A stretch of DNA of 64,000 nt from Flavobacteriaceae bacterium (GCA_027490305.1 JAIXYI010000016.1:16948-80947), one strand, 5' to 3'. Shown: positions 36,692 to 44,732, numbered from the stretch's first letter. Notes: generated by a model from the letters alone, not told the origin. Program-made: numbers and translations.

Positions 36692-36983
36692 AGACCGCAC
36701 GGCCATTGGCCCGCAACTTTCTACGGATTCGGGAACCGCACCCCCCGAGGGAAGAGAGGGCTGATACCGACATTTTGGGTTCATAGTTCATAGTTCATAG
36801 TCGTGGTGGGGCAGGCCTTACCTACTTCCATGTACAAAGCGTGGCTTGCCTTCTTTTTTCCTAACCTATTGGTTACGGATAGTCGCTCATCGTTCGTCTT
36901 GATTATCCATTACCCATCCTTCATCGCTCATCGTTCATTGTACATCGTTCATCGTTCATCGTTCATTCCCCTATCTTTGTCTC
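36692..36983. other. Noncoding spacer with degenerate short repeats
   Basis: Contains two runs of degenerate 8-9-base units: GTTCATA around 36779-36802 and CGTTCATCGTTCAT-type units around 36885-36966. The -7 box of the next gene lies at its right end. No gene or RNA is visible. Confidence 0.55.
36972..36979 (+). promoter_or_regulatory. -7 box abutting the oxidoreductase start, probable leaderless transcript
   Basis: TATCTTTG is an exact TAnnTTTG match ending only 4 bases before the ATG at 36984. Transcription starting a few bases downstream of the box would begin at or near the start codon. Confidence 0.6.
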
Positions 36984-37955
36984 ATGAACAACACCCGATG
37001 GGGCATTATCGGTTGCGGCGACGTAACCGAACGTAAAAGCGGGCCCGCGTACCAGAAAACAGAAGGATTCTCGATCGTGGCCGTCATGCGGCGCGATGCC
37101 GTGAAAGCGGAAGAATATGCCAAACGTCATGGCATAAACCGATGGTATTCCGACGCCGACGCACTGATCGCCAATCCGGAGGTGGATGCCGTTTATATCG
37201 CTACGCCGCCCGACACACATGCGTTCTACGCCCTGAAAGTGGCCGCGGCCGGCAAACCCTGCTGCATCGAGAAACCCATGGCGCCTTCCTATGCCGAGTG
37301 CCTGGCGATCTGCGAGGCATTCGAGTCGCGCGGGCTGCCACTGTTCGTAGCTTATTACCGGCGTTCGTTGCCGCGTTTTCGAAAGGTTAAGGACTGGATC
37401 GACGCCGGACGTATCGGGCAGGTGCGGCACCTCCACTGGACGCTGACCCGCACACCCTCACCGGTCGATTTGTCGGGAAACTATAACTGGCGCACCGATG
37501 CGAAGATCGCGCGGGGCGGGTATTTCGATGATTTAGCGTGTCACGGACTCGACCTTTTTAGCTACTTTTTCGGAGATGTGATAGATTGCGCCGGACTCGC
37601 CTCAAACCAACAGAGATTATACGACGCCTTCGACGCACTGTCGGCTACCTGGCGCTACGGCTCAGGCGTGACGGGCACCGGCATCTGGAATTTCGGCTGT
37701 GCGCAACGGGAAGATGAGGTGATTGTCCGCGGTGAAAAAGGCACGATTACGTTCTCGATTTTCGGCGACGTCCCTTTTGTGCTGGAAACGGCCGACGGGC
37801 GCGAAGAATCGGTGATTGAAAATCCAGAGAACATCCAGTTGTTTCATGTCGGGAACATGCGCGACCACCTCATGGGACGTTCGCAGCATCCGTCAACGGG
37901 TCGTTCTGCAACGGAAACCGCCCGTATCATGGACGTGATCCTGGGGAGAACCTAG
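36984..37955 (+). CDS. Gfo/Idh/MocA-family NAD(P)-dependent oxidoreductase
   Basis: A 323-residue cytoplasmic dehydrogenase. The Rossmann fold opens with WGIIGCGDVTERKSGPAY, and the family Glu-Lys-Pro motif is in CCIEKPMAPSYAE near residue 93. A C-terminal mixed sheet domain follows, with the candidate catalytic His in DDLACHGLDLFSYFFGD. Family members oxidise or reduce sugars, inositols or biliverdin-like compounds; the substrate cannot be told from sequence. It stands alone, convergent with the PLP enzyme gene. Codon use is more G/C-rich than the preceding nuclease. It probably has a leaderless or near-leaderless mRNA. Confidence 0.92.
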   Translation: MNNTRWGIIGCGDVTERKSGPAYQKTEGFSIVAVMRRDAVKAEEYAKRHGINRWYSDADALIANPEVDAVYIATPPDTHAFYALKVAAAGKPCCIEKPMAPSYAECLAICEAFESRGLPLFVAYYRRSLPRFRKVKDWIDAGRIGQVRHLHWTLTRTPSPVDLSGNYNWRTDAKIARGGYFDDLACHGLDLFSYFFGDVIDCAGLASNQQRLYDAFDALSATWRYGSGVTGTGIWNFGCAQREDEVIVRGEKGTITFSIFGDVPFVLETADGREESVIENPENIQLFHVGNMRDHLMGRSQHPSTGRSATETARIMDVILGRT

Positions 37956-38119
37956 GTCCGGTGTGCCGCGTGAGGGATGGAAGCGGCAGCCTTTTTGCCG
38001 GGAATAAATTACAAGGAATCCATCAGTTGCAGGCAAAAAGCTATAGCGGACAGCCCGACGGCGCCGACTGAAAACTGCGACTGCGACTGGCAAACGGCGC
38101 CGCACGCCCAAATCTCCCC

Positions 38120-39337
38120 TTAATTTACCGCCATCTCCGCTAAAACACCGGTTTCTTCCATGCATTCCCGCATCATTTGGTAGGTGCGTTCGATGTCGTT
38201 GTCGAGCCCGATCGAGAAACGGATGAGTCCGTCGCTGAGGCCCATTTCTTTTTGCTCTTCGATTGGTATTTCGCTTGAGGTCGAGGTGCCAGGTGCGCTG
38301 AACAGCGTTTTATAGAAACCGAGGCTCACGGCGAGATACCCGAGGTTGCGCTCCTGCATGAGTTCCATCAGTTCGTTGGCTTTGTCAAGACTACCGACGT
38401 CAACCGTCATCATGCCGCCAAATCCGAATTCGGGGTTCATCATGCGTTTGAACGTCTCGTGGCCCGGGTGGCTTTCGAGTCCGGGATACACCGTCCGCAA
38501 TCCGTCCGCTTCAAATTTCTCCGCCAGCACCTGCGCGTTGTGGCTGTGCTGTTTCATCCGGATGTGCAGCGTGCGAAGGTTCTTCATGACCGAGGCCGAC
38601 CGGAGGCTGTCCATCGTGGGCCCGAGCAGCATTGCCGCGCCGTCGTTCACGTTCTTGAGTCGGTGGATGAACTCCCGCGATGCACAGGTCACGCCTGCTA
38701 CGGTATCGCTGCTGCCGTTGATGTACTTGGTAAGGCTGTGGATGACGATGTCGGCACCCAGTTGCGCAGGAGCGATGGAAAGGGGAGAGAAGGTGTTATC
38801 GACGACTAACTGGAGTCCGTGTTTTTTCGCAACGGATGCCAAAACCGGGATATCGGCAATTTCCAACAGCGGATTGCTGACGGTTTCGCAATACAGCACT
38901 TTCGTATTCGGGCGGAGGGCCGCCTCTACCGCCTCGATTTTAGTGACGTCGACAAACGTTACGGTGATACCCATCCGCGGCACGAAATTCTTCAGGAAGG
39001 CATACGTACCGCCGTAAATGGTGCGGCTGGCCACGATATGATCGCCATTTCCGCAAAGCTGTAAGAGGGTGGAAGTAATCGCCCCCATGCCGGATGCCGC
39101 TACGTTGGCCGACTCGGTGCCTTCCATCGCAGCCAGCGCCTGGTCAAGATACAGGTTACTCGGCGACGAATGGCGGGAGTAGAGATAACAGCCTTCGGCA
39201 TTGCCTTCAAAAGTATCGAACATGGTTTTGGCCGATAGGAAGGTGTAGGTAGAGGAATCGGAAATGGAAGGGTTGACGCCTCCAAATTCACCGAAGTATT
39301 GTAAGTCCTGTATTTTATCTGCCGGATGGAGTTTCAT
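38120..39337 (-). CDS. PLP-dependent Cys/Met metabolism enzyme (methionine gamma-lyase / cystathionine gamma-synthase family)
   Basis: A 405-residue cytoplasmic enzyme. The PLP-binding lysine is in IHSLTKYINGSSD (about residue 208), the phosphate-binding glycine segment is SGMGAITSTLLQ (about 92-103), and YSRHSSPSNLYLDQALAAMEG is the usual substrate-side region, here split YSRHSSPSNLY and LDQALAAMEG. The family covers methionine gamma-lyase, cystathionine gamma-synthase and cystathionine gamma-lyase; exact activity is undecided. It is transcribed away from an Lrp/AsnC regulator, a pairing typical of amino-acid lyases controlled by their substrate. Confidence 0.92.
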   Translation of the reverse strand: MKLHPADKIQDLQYFGEFGGVNPSISDSSTYTFLSAKTMFDTFEGNAEGCYLYSRHSSPSNLYLDQALAAMEGTESANVAASGMGAITSTLLQLCGNGDHIVASRTIYGGTYAFLKNFVPRMGITVTFVDVTKIEAVEAALRPNTKVLYCETVSNPLLEIADIPVLASVAKKHGLQLVVDNTFSPLSIAPAQLGADIVIHSLTKYINGSSDTVAGVTCASREFIHRLKNVNDGAAMLLGPTMDSLRSASVMKNLRTLHIRMKQHSHNAQVLAEKFEADGLRTVYPGLESHPGHETFKRMMNPEFGFGGMMTVDVGSLDKANELMELMQERNLGYLAVSLGFYKTLFSAPGTSTSSEIPIEEQKEMGLSDGLIRFSIGLDNDIERTYQMMRECMEETGVLAEMAVN

Positions 39338-39409
39338 ATAGTTTATTTTTCATGCAATTTCATTTTTATTGGAATAATTTAAAACACATGAGATAAAATT
39401 TAGAATAAA

Positions 39410-39424
39410 AAACTATCATAGTTT
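39410..39424. promoter_or_regulatory. Palindrome in the PLP enzyme-Lrp divergent spacer, candidate Lrp operator
   Basis: AAACTA-TCA-TAGTTT is a perfect 6+6 inverted repeat, flanked on both sides by AATAAA/TTTATT-like A/T blocks that extend the symmetry. It lies about 12 bases upstream of the Lrp gene's -7 box and in the shared control region. Confidence 0.5.
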
Positions 39425-39435
39425 ATTTATTTAGA

Positions 39436-39443
39436 TATATTTG
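39436..39443 (+). promoter_or_regulatory. -7 box of the Lrp/AsnC gene
   Basis: TATATTTG is an exact match, 45 bases upstream of the chosen ATG at 39489. The in-frame start at 39441 would lie inside this box, which argues against it. Confidence 0.6.
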
Positions 39444-39488
39444 CTGAACAATACGCCTTTTTGCCCCCTTTACCTGATTTTTTTTCTG

Positions 39489-39953
39489 ATGACCCTCGAC
39501 GCGACAGACCGTAAACTCCTGATGTATCTACAACAGGACGCGAAGCAGACCACGAAAGAGCTTTCGAATAAGCTTGATCTGTCGGTTACGGCGGTTTACG
39601 AGCGTATCCGGAAGCTGGAGCGCGAGGGTATCATCAGTAAATATGTCGCACTACTCGAGAAGGGGAAAGTAGGGAAGGGCTTCGTCGTATTCTGCCATGT
39701 AAAGCTCGTGCAGCACACCCGCGAGTTCGTCACCCAGTTCGAGAAAGAGGTAAAAAGCCTCCCGGAAGTACTGGAGTGCTACCACGTTTCGGGCGACTAC
39801 GATTACATCTTAAAAGTCATGGTAGCCGACATGCAGGCCTACCGCGAGTTCCTTGTAACGAAACTCACCACGCTTCACCACATCGGCAGCACGCACAGCA
39901 CGTTTATGATTGGGGAGGTGAAGAATTCGGCGTTGATAGAGCTTTCTAATTAG
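39489..39953 (+). CDS. Lrp/AsnC-family transcriptional regulator
   Basis: A 154-residue cytoplasmic regulator starting MTLDATDRKLLMYLQQDAK. The N-terminal winged helix-turn-helix includes TTKELSNKLDLSVTAVYERIRKL (split TTKELSNKLDLS and VTAVYERIRKL; about residues 20-42) and the C-terminal RAM effector domain covers about 70-150, with the GDYDYILKVMVADMQAYREF segment typical of the family. Amino acids usually bind the RAM domain. It diverges from the sulfur amino acid PLP enzyme, which is the likely target; methionine or cysteine as effector is inference. The palindrome at 39410-39424 may be its operator. Confidence 0.93.
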   Translation: MTLDATDRKLLMYLQQDAKQTTKELSNKLDLSVTAVYERIRKLEREGIISKYVALLEKGKVGKGFVVFCHVKLVQHTREFVTQFEKEVKSLPEVLECYHVSGDYDYILKVMVADMQAYREFLVTKLTTLHHIGSTHSTFMIGEVKNSALIELSN

Positions 39954-40391
39954 CGAATGGGCGAATTAGCGGATTAGCGGATTAGCGAATTAGCGAATGA
40001 CGCATGACGGGCTATTTGCGCTACCAGGAATACCGCGCAGCTGCTTACACGTGGTGTATGTTCGCTTGTTTACGACATGGGTTCTACGTCCTGTACATTC
40101 GCTAATTGCTTCGCTAGTCGGCTACCGCCTCGTGTCGCTAATTAAACTGAGTGATCACCGAACTAATAGAATTTTACGCCACTGCCTCCACGCCACTGTT
40201 TCTACGCCCTGTACATTCGCTAATTCTCACATTCGCTAATTGCTTCGCCAGTCGGCTATCGCCTCGTGTCGCTAATTAAACTAAATCCCCCACCTGATAG
40301 AATTTCCCGCCACTGCTTCCACGCCCTATACATTCGCTAATTCGCTAATTTGCCCATTCGCTAATTTCCTCGCACATTCGCTAATTAATCG
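39954..40391. repeat. Repeat-rich spacer: inverted AATTAGCGAAT clusters and a ~118-bp tandem duplication
   Basis: From 39949 to about 39998 the unit AATTAGCGAAT/GATTAGCG occurs about five times. From about 40096 the same word occurs in inverted form, ATTCGCTAATT, at least eight times. Within this, 40083-40195 and 40201-40325 are imperfect copies of one roughly 118-bp block beginning TCTACG(T/C)CCTGTACATTCG; the second has a 16-bp internal insertion that repeats ATTCGCTAATT. A third, truncated copy starts at about 40322. No credible gene is inside; an 80-codon frame here is repeat-driven. Confidence 0.75.
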
Positions 40392-40399
40392 TATTTTTG
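40392..40399 (+). promoter_or_regulatory. -7 box of lpdA
   Basis: TATTTTTG is an exact TAnnTTTG match, 19 bases before the ATG at 40419 and directly after the last copy of the spacer repeat. Confidence 0.65.
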
Positions 40400-40418
40400 T
40401 GCCACAAAATCTAACACC

Positions 40419-41825
40419 ATGAACGCATTCGACGTCGTCGTCATAGGATCGGGTCCGGGCGGATATGTGGCCGCCATCCGTTGCTCACAACTGGGATTCC
40501 GTACCGCTGTCATTGAGAAATATCCGACCCTCGGAGGCACCTGCCTCAACGTAGGGTGTATCCCGTCCAAAGCACTGCTTGACTCTTCCCACCATTACCA
40601 TGATGCACTGTCGCATTTCAAAGAGCACGGCATCGAAATCGGCGGGGATATCAAAATCAATATGGAGCAGATGATCGCCCGCAAAGGGTCGGTTGTCGAC
40701 CAGAATACCGCGGGTATCAAATACCTGATGGACAAAAACAAAATCACCGTCCTCGAAGGAGTGGGTTCGTTTGAAGACGCAACCCACGTAAAAGTGACCA
40801 AAAACGACGGATCTTCTGAAACCGTAGAGGCGAAATACGTCATCATTGCCACAGGCTCAAAACCGTCGAATCTTCCGTTCATCACCCTCGACAAAGAACG
40901 GATCATCACGTCAACTGAGGCCTTGAAATTGAAAGAGGTACCGAAACACCTGGTCATCATTGGTGGCGGCGTAATCGGACTCGAACTCGGGCAGGTATAC
41001 CTGCGCCTCGGTGCGGAAGTATCGGTAGTGGAATACCTCGATCGCATCATCCCAGGCATGGACGGCGCACTTTCGAAAGAACTTACGAAAGTCCTGAAGA
41101 AACAGGGCATGAAATTCTACACCTCCCACAAAGTGAAATCAGTCGAGCGCAAAGGCGACGCGGTGCAGGTGCAGGCCGACAATGCCAAAGGCGAAACCAT
41201 CACCCTCGACGGCGATTACGCGCTGATCTCGGTCGGACGTCGTCCGTTTACCGACGGGTTGGCAGCCGATAAAGCAGGTGTGAAACTCACCGAACGCGGG
41301 CAAATTGAGGTCAACGACCACCTGCAAACCAGTGCGCCGAACATCTATGCCATCGGCGATGTGGTAAAAGGCGCCATGCTTGCGCACAAAGCGGAAGAAG
41401 AAGGTGTGTTCGTTGCCGAGATATTGGCCGGGCAAAAACCGCATATCAATTATAACCTGATTCCGGGTGTGGTGTATACATGGCCGGAAGTAGCCGCTGT
41501 CGGCAAAACGGAAGAGCAACTGAAAGAAGCCGGAATCGAATACAAAGCAGGTAGCTTCCCATTCAAGGCCCTGGGCCGTTCACGTGCCTCTATGGATACA
41601 GACGGTTTTGTCAAGATTTTGGCCGATGCCAAGACCGATGAAGTACTCGGCGTACACATGATCGGTGCCCGTGTAGCCGACCTGATCGCAGAAGCGGTTA
41701 CGGCGATGGAATTCCGCGCCTCTGCCGAAGATATTGCCCGCATGAGTCATGCCCACCCGACTTATGCAGAAGCGGTGAAGGAAGCGGCGCTGGCGGCAAC
41801 CGACAACCGCGCGTTACACGTGTAG
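40419..41825 (+). CDS. lpdA: Dihydrolipoyl dehydrogenase (E3)
   Basis: A 468-residue flavoenzyme that reoxidises dihydrolipoamide in the 2-oxoacid dehydrogenase complexes, using FAD and NAD. The FAD-binding GSGPGGYVAAIR motif is near residue 11, the redox disulfide is in GGTCLNVGCIPSKALL (Cys about 43 and 48), the NAD-binding GGGVIGLELGQVY is near 181, and the C-terminal dimer-interface base is in HAHPTYAEAVKEAALAA. The partner E1/E2 genes are not in the window. The gene is monocistronic, ending in a strong bidirectional terminator. Confidence 0.96.
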   Translation: MNAFDVVVIGSGPGGYVAAIRCSQLGFRTAVIEKYPTLGGTCLNVGCIPSKALLDSSHHYHDALSHFKEHGIEIGGDIKINMEQMIARKGSVVDQNTAGIKYLMDKNKITVLEGVGSFEDATHVKVTKNDGSSETVEAKYVIIATGSKPSNLPFITLDKERIITSTEALKLKEVPKHLVIIGGGVIGLELGQVYLRLGAEVSVVEYLDRIIPGMDGALSKELTKVLKKQGMKFYTSHKVKSVERKGDAVQVQADNAKGETITLDGDYALISVGRRPFTDGLAADKAGVKLTERGQIEVNDHLQTSAPNIYAIGDVVKGAMLAHKAEEEGVFVAEILAGQKPHINYNLIPGVVYTWPEVAAVGKTEEQLKEAGIEYKAGSFPFKALGRSRASMDTDGFVKILADAKTDEVLGVHMIGARVADLIAEAVTAMEFRASAEDIARMSHAHPTYAEAVKEAALAATDNRALHV

Positions 41826-41841
41826 AAAGACCATCATTTCA

Positions 41842-41875
41842 AAAAAAAAAGCGCTTTTGAGAGCGCTTTTTTTTT
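41842..41875. terminator. Bidirectional terminator between lpdA and the DUF3570 operon
   Basis: A 14-bp stem with GCGCT/AGCGC core and A/T arms (41842-41855 and 41862-41875), loop TTTGAG. Poly-A on one side and poly-T on the other give a U-tract in both directions, suiting the convergent genes. Confidence 0.85.
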
Positions 41876-41955
41876 GGAGGAGCAAGGAGGAAGGAGCAAG
41901 GAGGAAGGAGCGAGGAGCGAGGAACCAAGAACTAAGAACCCAAAACCCAAAACCC
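41876..41955 (+). repeat. Purine-rich degenerate tandem repeat
   Basis: Degenerate units of GGAGCAAGGA, then GCGAGGA, then AAGAACC and CCAAAACCC run for about 80 bp between the lpdA terminator and the DUF3570 stop codon. Strongly strand-asymmetric; no gene. Confidence 0.6.
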
Positions 41956-41960
41956 GCCTC

Positions 41961-43145
41961 TTACTTAACTTTTATATTCAGGCTGATAATATCCGATACG
42001 AGGTTACGCGCGTTATCACTTTCATAATGTCCATAACGGAGTTCTATCGTATTGAACTTTTCGATGCCGAAGACGCCCCCCGGAGGCGTAAACTTCAAGC
42101 CCATGCCATAAAACCCGCTGTTGAATTTCGAGAGATCATAGTTACTGGTGTAAAACTCCTCCGATCCGGTGTGCTGCTGGTATCCGGCAAAGTACTTGAC
42201 GGCCGATTGCCCGTAATACCGGTAAAACGGACTGATCGACAAGGCCTGCGTGAGCTTCACCGGAACCTCAAGGCTGGCGGTATGCGCCGTAAGTCCCCAA
42301 TCATCCGAATAATAGCGGTAGTAGGCACGGAAGATAATATTATCCCCCATAAAATAATTCACGCGCACCCCAATCGGGATCTTGAAGCGCGAATCGGGTA
42401 GTAACTCCTGATGCACCGAACCGTCGGTAAAATACACCCGGTGGAACGGCAGGGCCAGATACCCTTGTTGCGTCACCAGATCGGCAATCAGTGCGACCTG
42501 CAGGTTTTTGTTCACGACCTGTGTATACCCCAGCGACAACGCGAAGGTGTTCCGCGAATCGGTGCCATAGCCTTCGCCCCCCGTTCGGAGTTCAATCGGC
42601 TGGATGAGTTTTACCTGGTCAAGAAAGGTTTGCAAACGGGCCGAAAATTCGCCGTTGCGGTCTTTCGTTTTCTTGGCATAACCAATCGTTCCGCCAAAAG
42701 ACTGGTAATCAAATTCGGTGGAAGAGGAGACCCCGGCCGTGAAGGTCGAGCCCTTTTCTTCGTTCTCCAGGCTATACAAAATCGATGGATACACACGGAT
42801 GTCAGCCGATGAAGCTGATGAATTGGCCGCGAGGTCAATGCGGTCGGACGACGCCGACGAGTAATGGTCGACACCCAACTCAAGATCGAAGGTGTGCTTT
42901 TTGCCGGTCTCACCGTACTTCACCAGTCGAACATCAAGTGCAGTCGAGATATCGGTCAGTTCTTCAGTGCCGATACCACCGGTTACAGCCGAGTTGTTCC
43001 CATCTTGTTTGTAATAGCTCGACACGAGGTTGATTTCGTCGATTTTGAGCTTGCGGTTCTTGTACGCGGTCGAGTCCTGCTCCGTTTGCGCCTTCATCGT
43101 AAAAAAGGCCATAAGGGCAAACCCGTTCAATAGGATGCGTTTCAT
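41961..43145 (-). CDS. DUF3570 outer-membrane protein
   Basis: A 394-residue exported protein (signal peptide MKRILLNGFALMAFFTMKAQ) whose remaining sequence is alternating beta strands ending in an aromatic/basic final strand (LVSDIISLNIKVK). It matches what I know of DUF3570, predicted outer-membrane beta-barrels. It is the last gene of an operon with thioredoxin, ApbE and DUF4266, starting 18 bases after the DUF4266 stop. A role in exporting or housing a product of that redox module is plausible and untested. Confidence 0.85.
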   Translation of the reverse strand: MKRILLNGFALMAFFTMKAQTEQDSTAYKNRKLKIDEINLVSSYYKQDGNNSAVTGGIGTEELTDISTALDVRLVKYGETGKKHTFDLELGVDHYSSASSDRIDLAANSSASSADIRVYPSILYSLENEEKGSTFTAGVSSSTEFDYQSFGGTIGYAKKTKDRNGEFSARLQTFLDQVKLIQPIELRTGGEGYGTDSRNTFALSLGYTQVVNKNLQVALIADLVTQQGYLALPFHRVYFTDGSVHQELLPDSRFKIPIGVRVNYFMGDNIIFRAYYRYYSDDWGLTAHTASLEVPVKLTQALSISPFYRYYGQSAVKYFAGYQQHTGSEEFYTSNYDLSKFNSGFYGMGLKFTPPGGVFGIEKFNTIELRYGHYESDNARNLVSDIISLNIKVK

Positions 43146-43163
43146 GTGGCGATAGAATAAAGA

Positions 43164-43379
43164 TTAGTTACAACCACAGCCACCACCGCTCTTTCCGGCA
43201 TTGGCCCCAGACGCCCCTTCGCGATACGATTGGAAACTGAGTTCGGTTTTTTCGATTTTACGGTTTGACAAGACCATTTCGGAATCGTTGATCTTGGCTT
43301 TCTGGTATTCTTTCACGCTGGTGCAGGAGGCGAGCAGGCCGGTGCACGACAGCAGGAGGATCATTGCCTTGTGTTTCAT
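43164..43379 (-). CDS. DUF4266 small lipoprotein with C-terminal GGGCGCN
   Basis: A 71-residue lipoprotein: signal and lipobox LLASC with Cys at residue 19, a short charged middle, then YREGASGANAGKSGGGCGCN at the C terminus. DUF4266 proteins typically end in this glycine/cysteine tail. The EGASGA piece (Ser57) resembles the flavinylation motif (D/E)-x-x-(S/T)-G-A used by ApbE, whose gene follows in the operon order and overlaps by 4 bp. I propose it carries covalent FMN, which is inference. The ATG at 43379 is chosen because the in-frame extension would run into apbE. Confidence 0.82.
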   Translation of the reverse strand: MKHKAMILLLSCTGLLASCTSVKEYQKAKINDSEMVLSNRKIEKTELSFQSYREGASGANAGKSGGGCGCN

Positions 43380-44299
43380 ATAAGATGGATGTTTTTGGAT
43401 GTGTATAAGGTGTTTTGGTCGTCGATGATGATACAATAAAGTCCGGGGATCTGGTTCGCGAGGAAAAGTCCCGCCTCGATACCCATCACAGAGACAGGCG
43501 TTGCCATCGCATCGGCAAACTCTGCGTTGTCACAGATGATGGTGACACTCTTGATGCCGGCGACCGGGAGTCCGGTTTTAGGATCGATGGTATGGGAATA
43601 CTTCCGCCCGTCGATCATGACGTATTTCTCGTAATTCCCGGAGGTGGCCACGGCCTGGTTGGAAATGTTCATAAAGGAAAAACTCGCTGCCGGGTGGTCA
43701 GGATGTGCAATCCCGATGGTCCAGGGCCGGCCGTCAGGCTGCATGCCCCAGGCGGTGAGGTCGCCACTGGCATTGATGATACCGCTCGTAACGCCCATTC
43801 GTTTCAGGATGTCTTTGGCACGCTCGGCGGCATAGCCTTTCCCGATGCCACCGAACCCGATTCGCATACCCGCTTTTTTCAGGAAAACGGTACAGCGCTC
43901 AGCGTCCAGTTCGATGTTGCGGTAATCGATCAGGTGCACCATTTTCGCTGCGGTTTCTTTTGAGGGAAGGGTCACCATTTCGCGGTCAAAGTTCCATAAC
44001 GAACGGTCAATGCCGCCGTAGGTGATGTCAAAGGCGCCCTGCGTAATCGAGGAAATCGCGACACTGCGGGCAATCAGGTCGAAGACTTCGCGATCCACTT
44101 CCACGGGCGCGAGGCCTGCGTTGGCATTGATGCGATTGGTCTGGCTGTCGGGTTGGTAGGTGGTTAATAGTCGTTCGATGCGCTGGATTTCCGCCACGCC
44201 GGCATCGATGAACCGCTCTGCCTGCTCCGCATCCGATGTCACGACGGTAATCGTGAAGTTGTTTCCCATCAGGCGCATCGAGCGGGCGAACTTTTCCAT
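43376..44299 (-). CDS. apbE: FAD:protein FMN transferase (ApbE family)
   Basis: A 307-residue enzyme that transfers FMN from FAD to a Thr/Ser of a target protein in a Mg-dependent reaction. Family landmarks: NASGDLTAWGMQPDGRPWTIGI near 180-201 (NASGDLTAWG is diagnostic), GGIGKGYAAERA near 149, and HTIDPKTGLPVAG near 240, followed by the metal-binding DAMATPVSVMG. No cleaved signal peptide is obvious; the N terminus is MEKFARSMRLMGNNFT, so a cytoplasmic form or non-classical export is possible, whereas many homologues are periplasmic lipoproteins. It lies between thioredoxin and DUF4266 genes, overlapping the latter by 4 bp. Confidence 0.93.
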   Translation of the reverse strand: MEKFARSMRLMGNNFTITVVTSDAEQAERFIDAGVAEIQRIERLLTTYQPDSQTNRINANAGLAPVEVDREVFDLIARSVAISSITQGAFDITYGGIDRSLWNFDREMVTLPSKETAAKMVHLIDYRNIELDAERCTVFLKKAGMRIGFGGIGKGYAAERAKDILKRMGVTSGIINASGDLTAWGMQPDGRPWTIGIAHPDHPAASFSFMNISNQAVATSGNYEKYVMIDGRKYSHTIDPKTGLPVAGIKSVTIICDNAEFADAMATPVSVMGIEAGLFLANQIPGLYCIIIDDQNTLYTSKNIHLI

Positions 44300-44303
44300 C
44301 CGA

Positions 44304-44732
44304 TCAGCGTTTGGTGTCGACGACCGCCAGTTCGTTGATCCAGTCGTCGAGCTTTTCAGAAGGTTTGCCGGCCCAACGTTTCAGTACTTTCCCGTCGCTG
44401 TCTAATAATAATGTGAGTGGAAACGTGCCTTCCTTGTTGTATTTCTCCGCCAGCATCTCGTTGCGTTTGACGATATCGGCAGCCGGTTGGTTTTTGGATT
44501 TCCTCGGAAAATCGGCATTGACCAACACCAGGTGGGCGTCGGCATAGGTTGCGAACGCCGCACTTTCGAGGTAGTCTTTCCGGAACGCGATACACGGCCC
44601 GCACCAGTCGGAGCCCGAGAAGTTCAATAATACCAGCTTGTGTTCGTCCCGTGCTTTCTGCAGGGCTTTGTCAAAGTCGGGTTCCCATTGCCATAAGGCA
44701 ATAAACGAGAGAAGAAAAAGGAGTGGCTTCAT
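44304..44732 (-). CDS. Exported thioredoxin-family protein
   Basis: A 142-residue protein with an N-terminal hydrophobic signal (MKPLLFLLSFIALWQ) and a thioredoxin fold. The redox motif is in SGSDWCGPCIAFRKDYLE (WCGPC, near residue 44), and the cis-Pro strand is GTFPLTLLLDSDGKV. It should act in the periplasm on disulfides. It is first in the operon, 4 bases before apbE. Reducing the DUF4266 C-terminal cysteines is an attractive partner role, inferred from context. Confidence 0.9.
   Translation of the reverse strand: MKPLLFLLSFIALWQWEPDFDKALQKARDEHKLVLLNFSGSDWCGPCIAFRKDYLESAAFATYADAHLVLVNADFPRKSKNQPAADIVKRNEMLAEKYNKEGTFPLTLLLDSDGKVLKRWAGKPSEKLDDWINELAVVDTKR

Noticed and set aside
37984..38000. 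CGGCA/TGCCG hairpin between the oxidoreductase and PLP enzyme genes
   Set aside because: The stem is only 5 bp and has no following T-tract.
39997..40239. An 80-codon frame in the repeat spacer before lpdA
   Set aside because: It lies wholly inside the repeated blocks and its codon content is repeat-driven.
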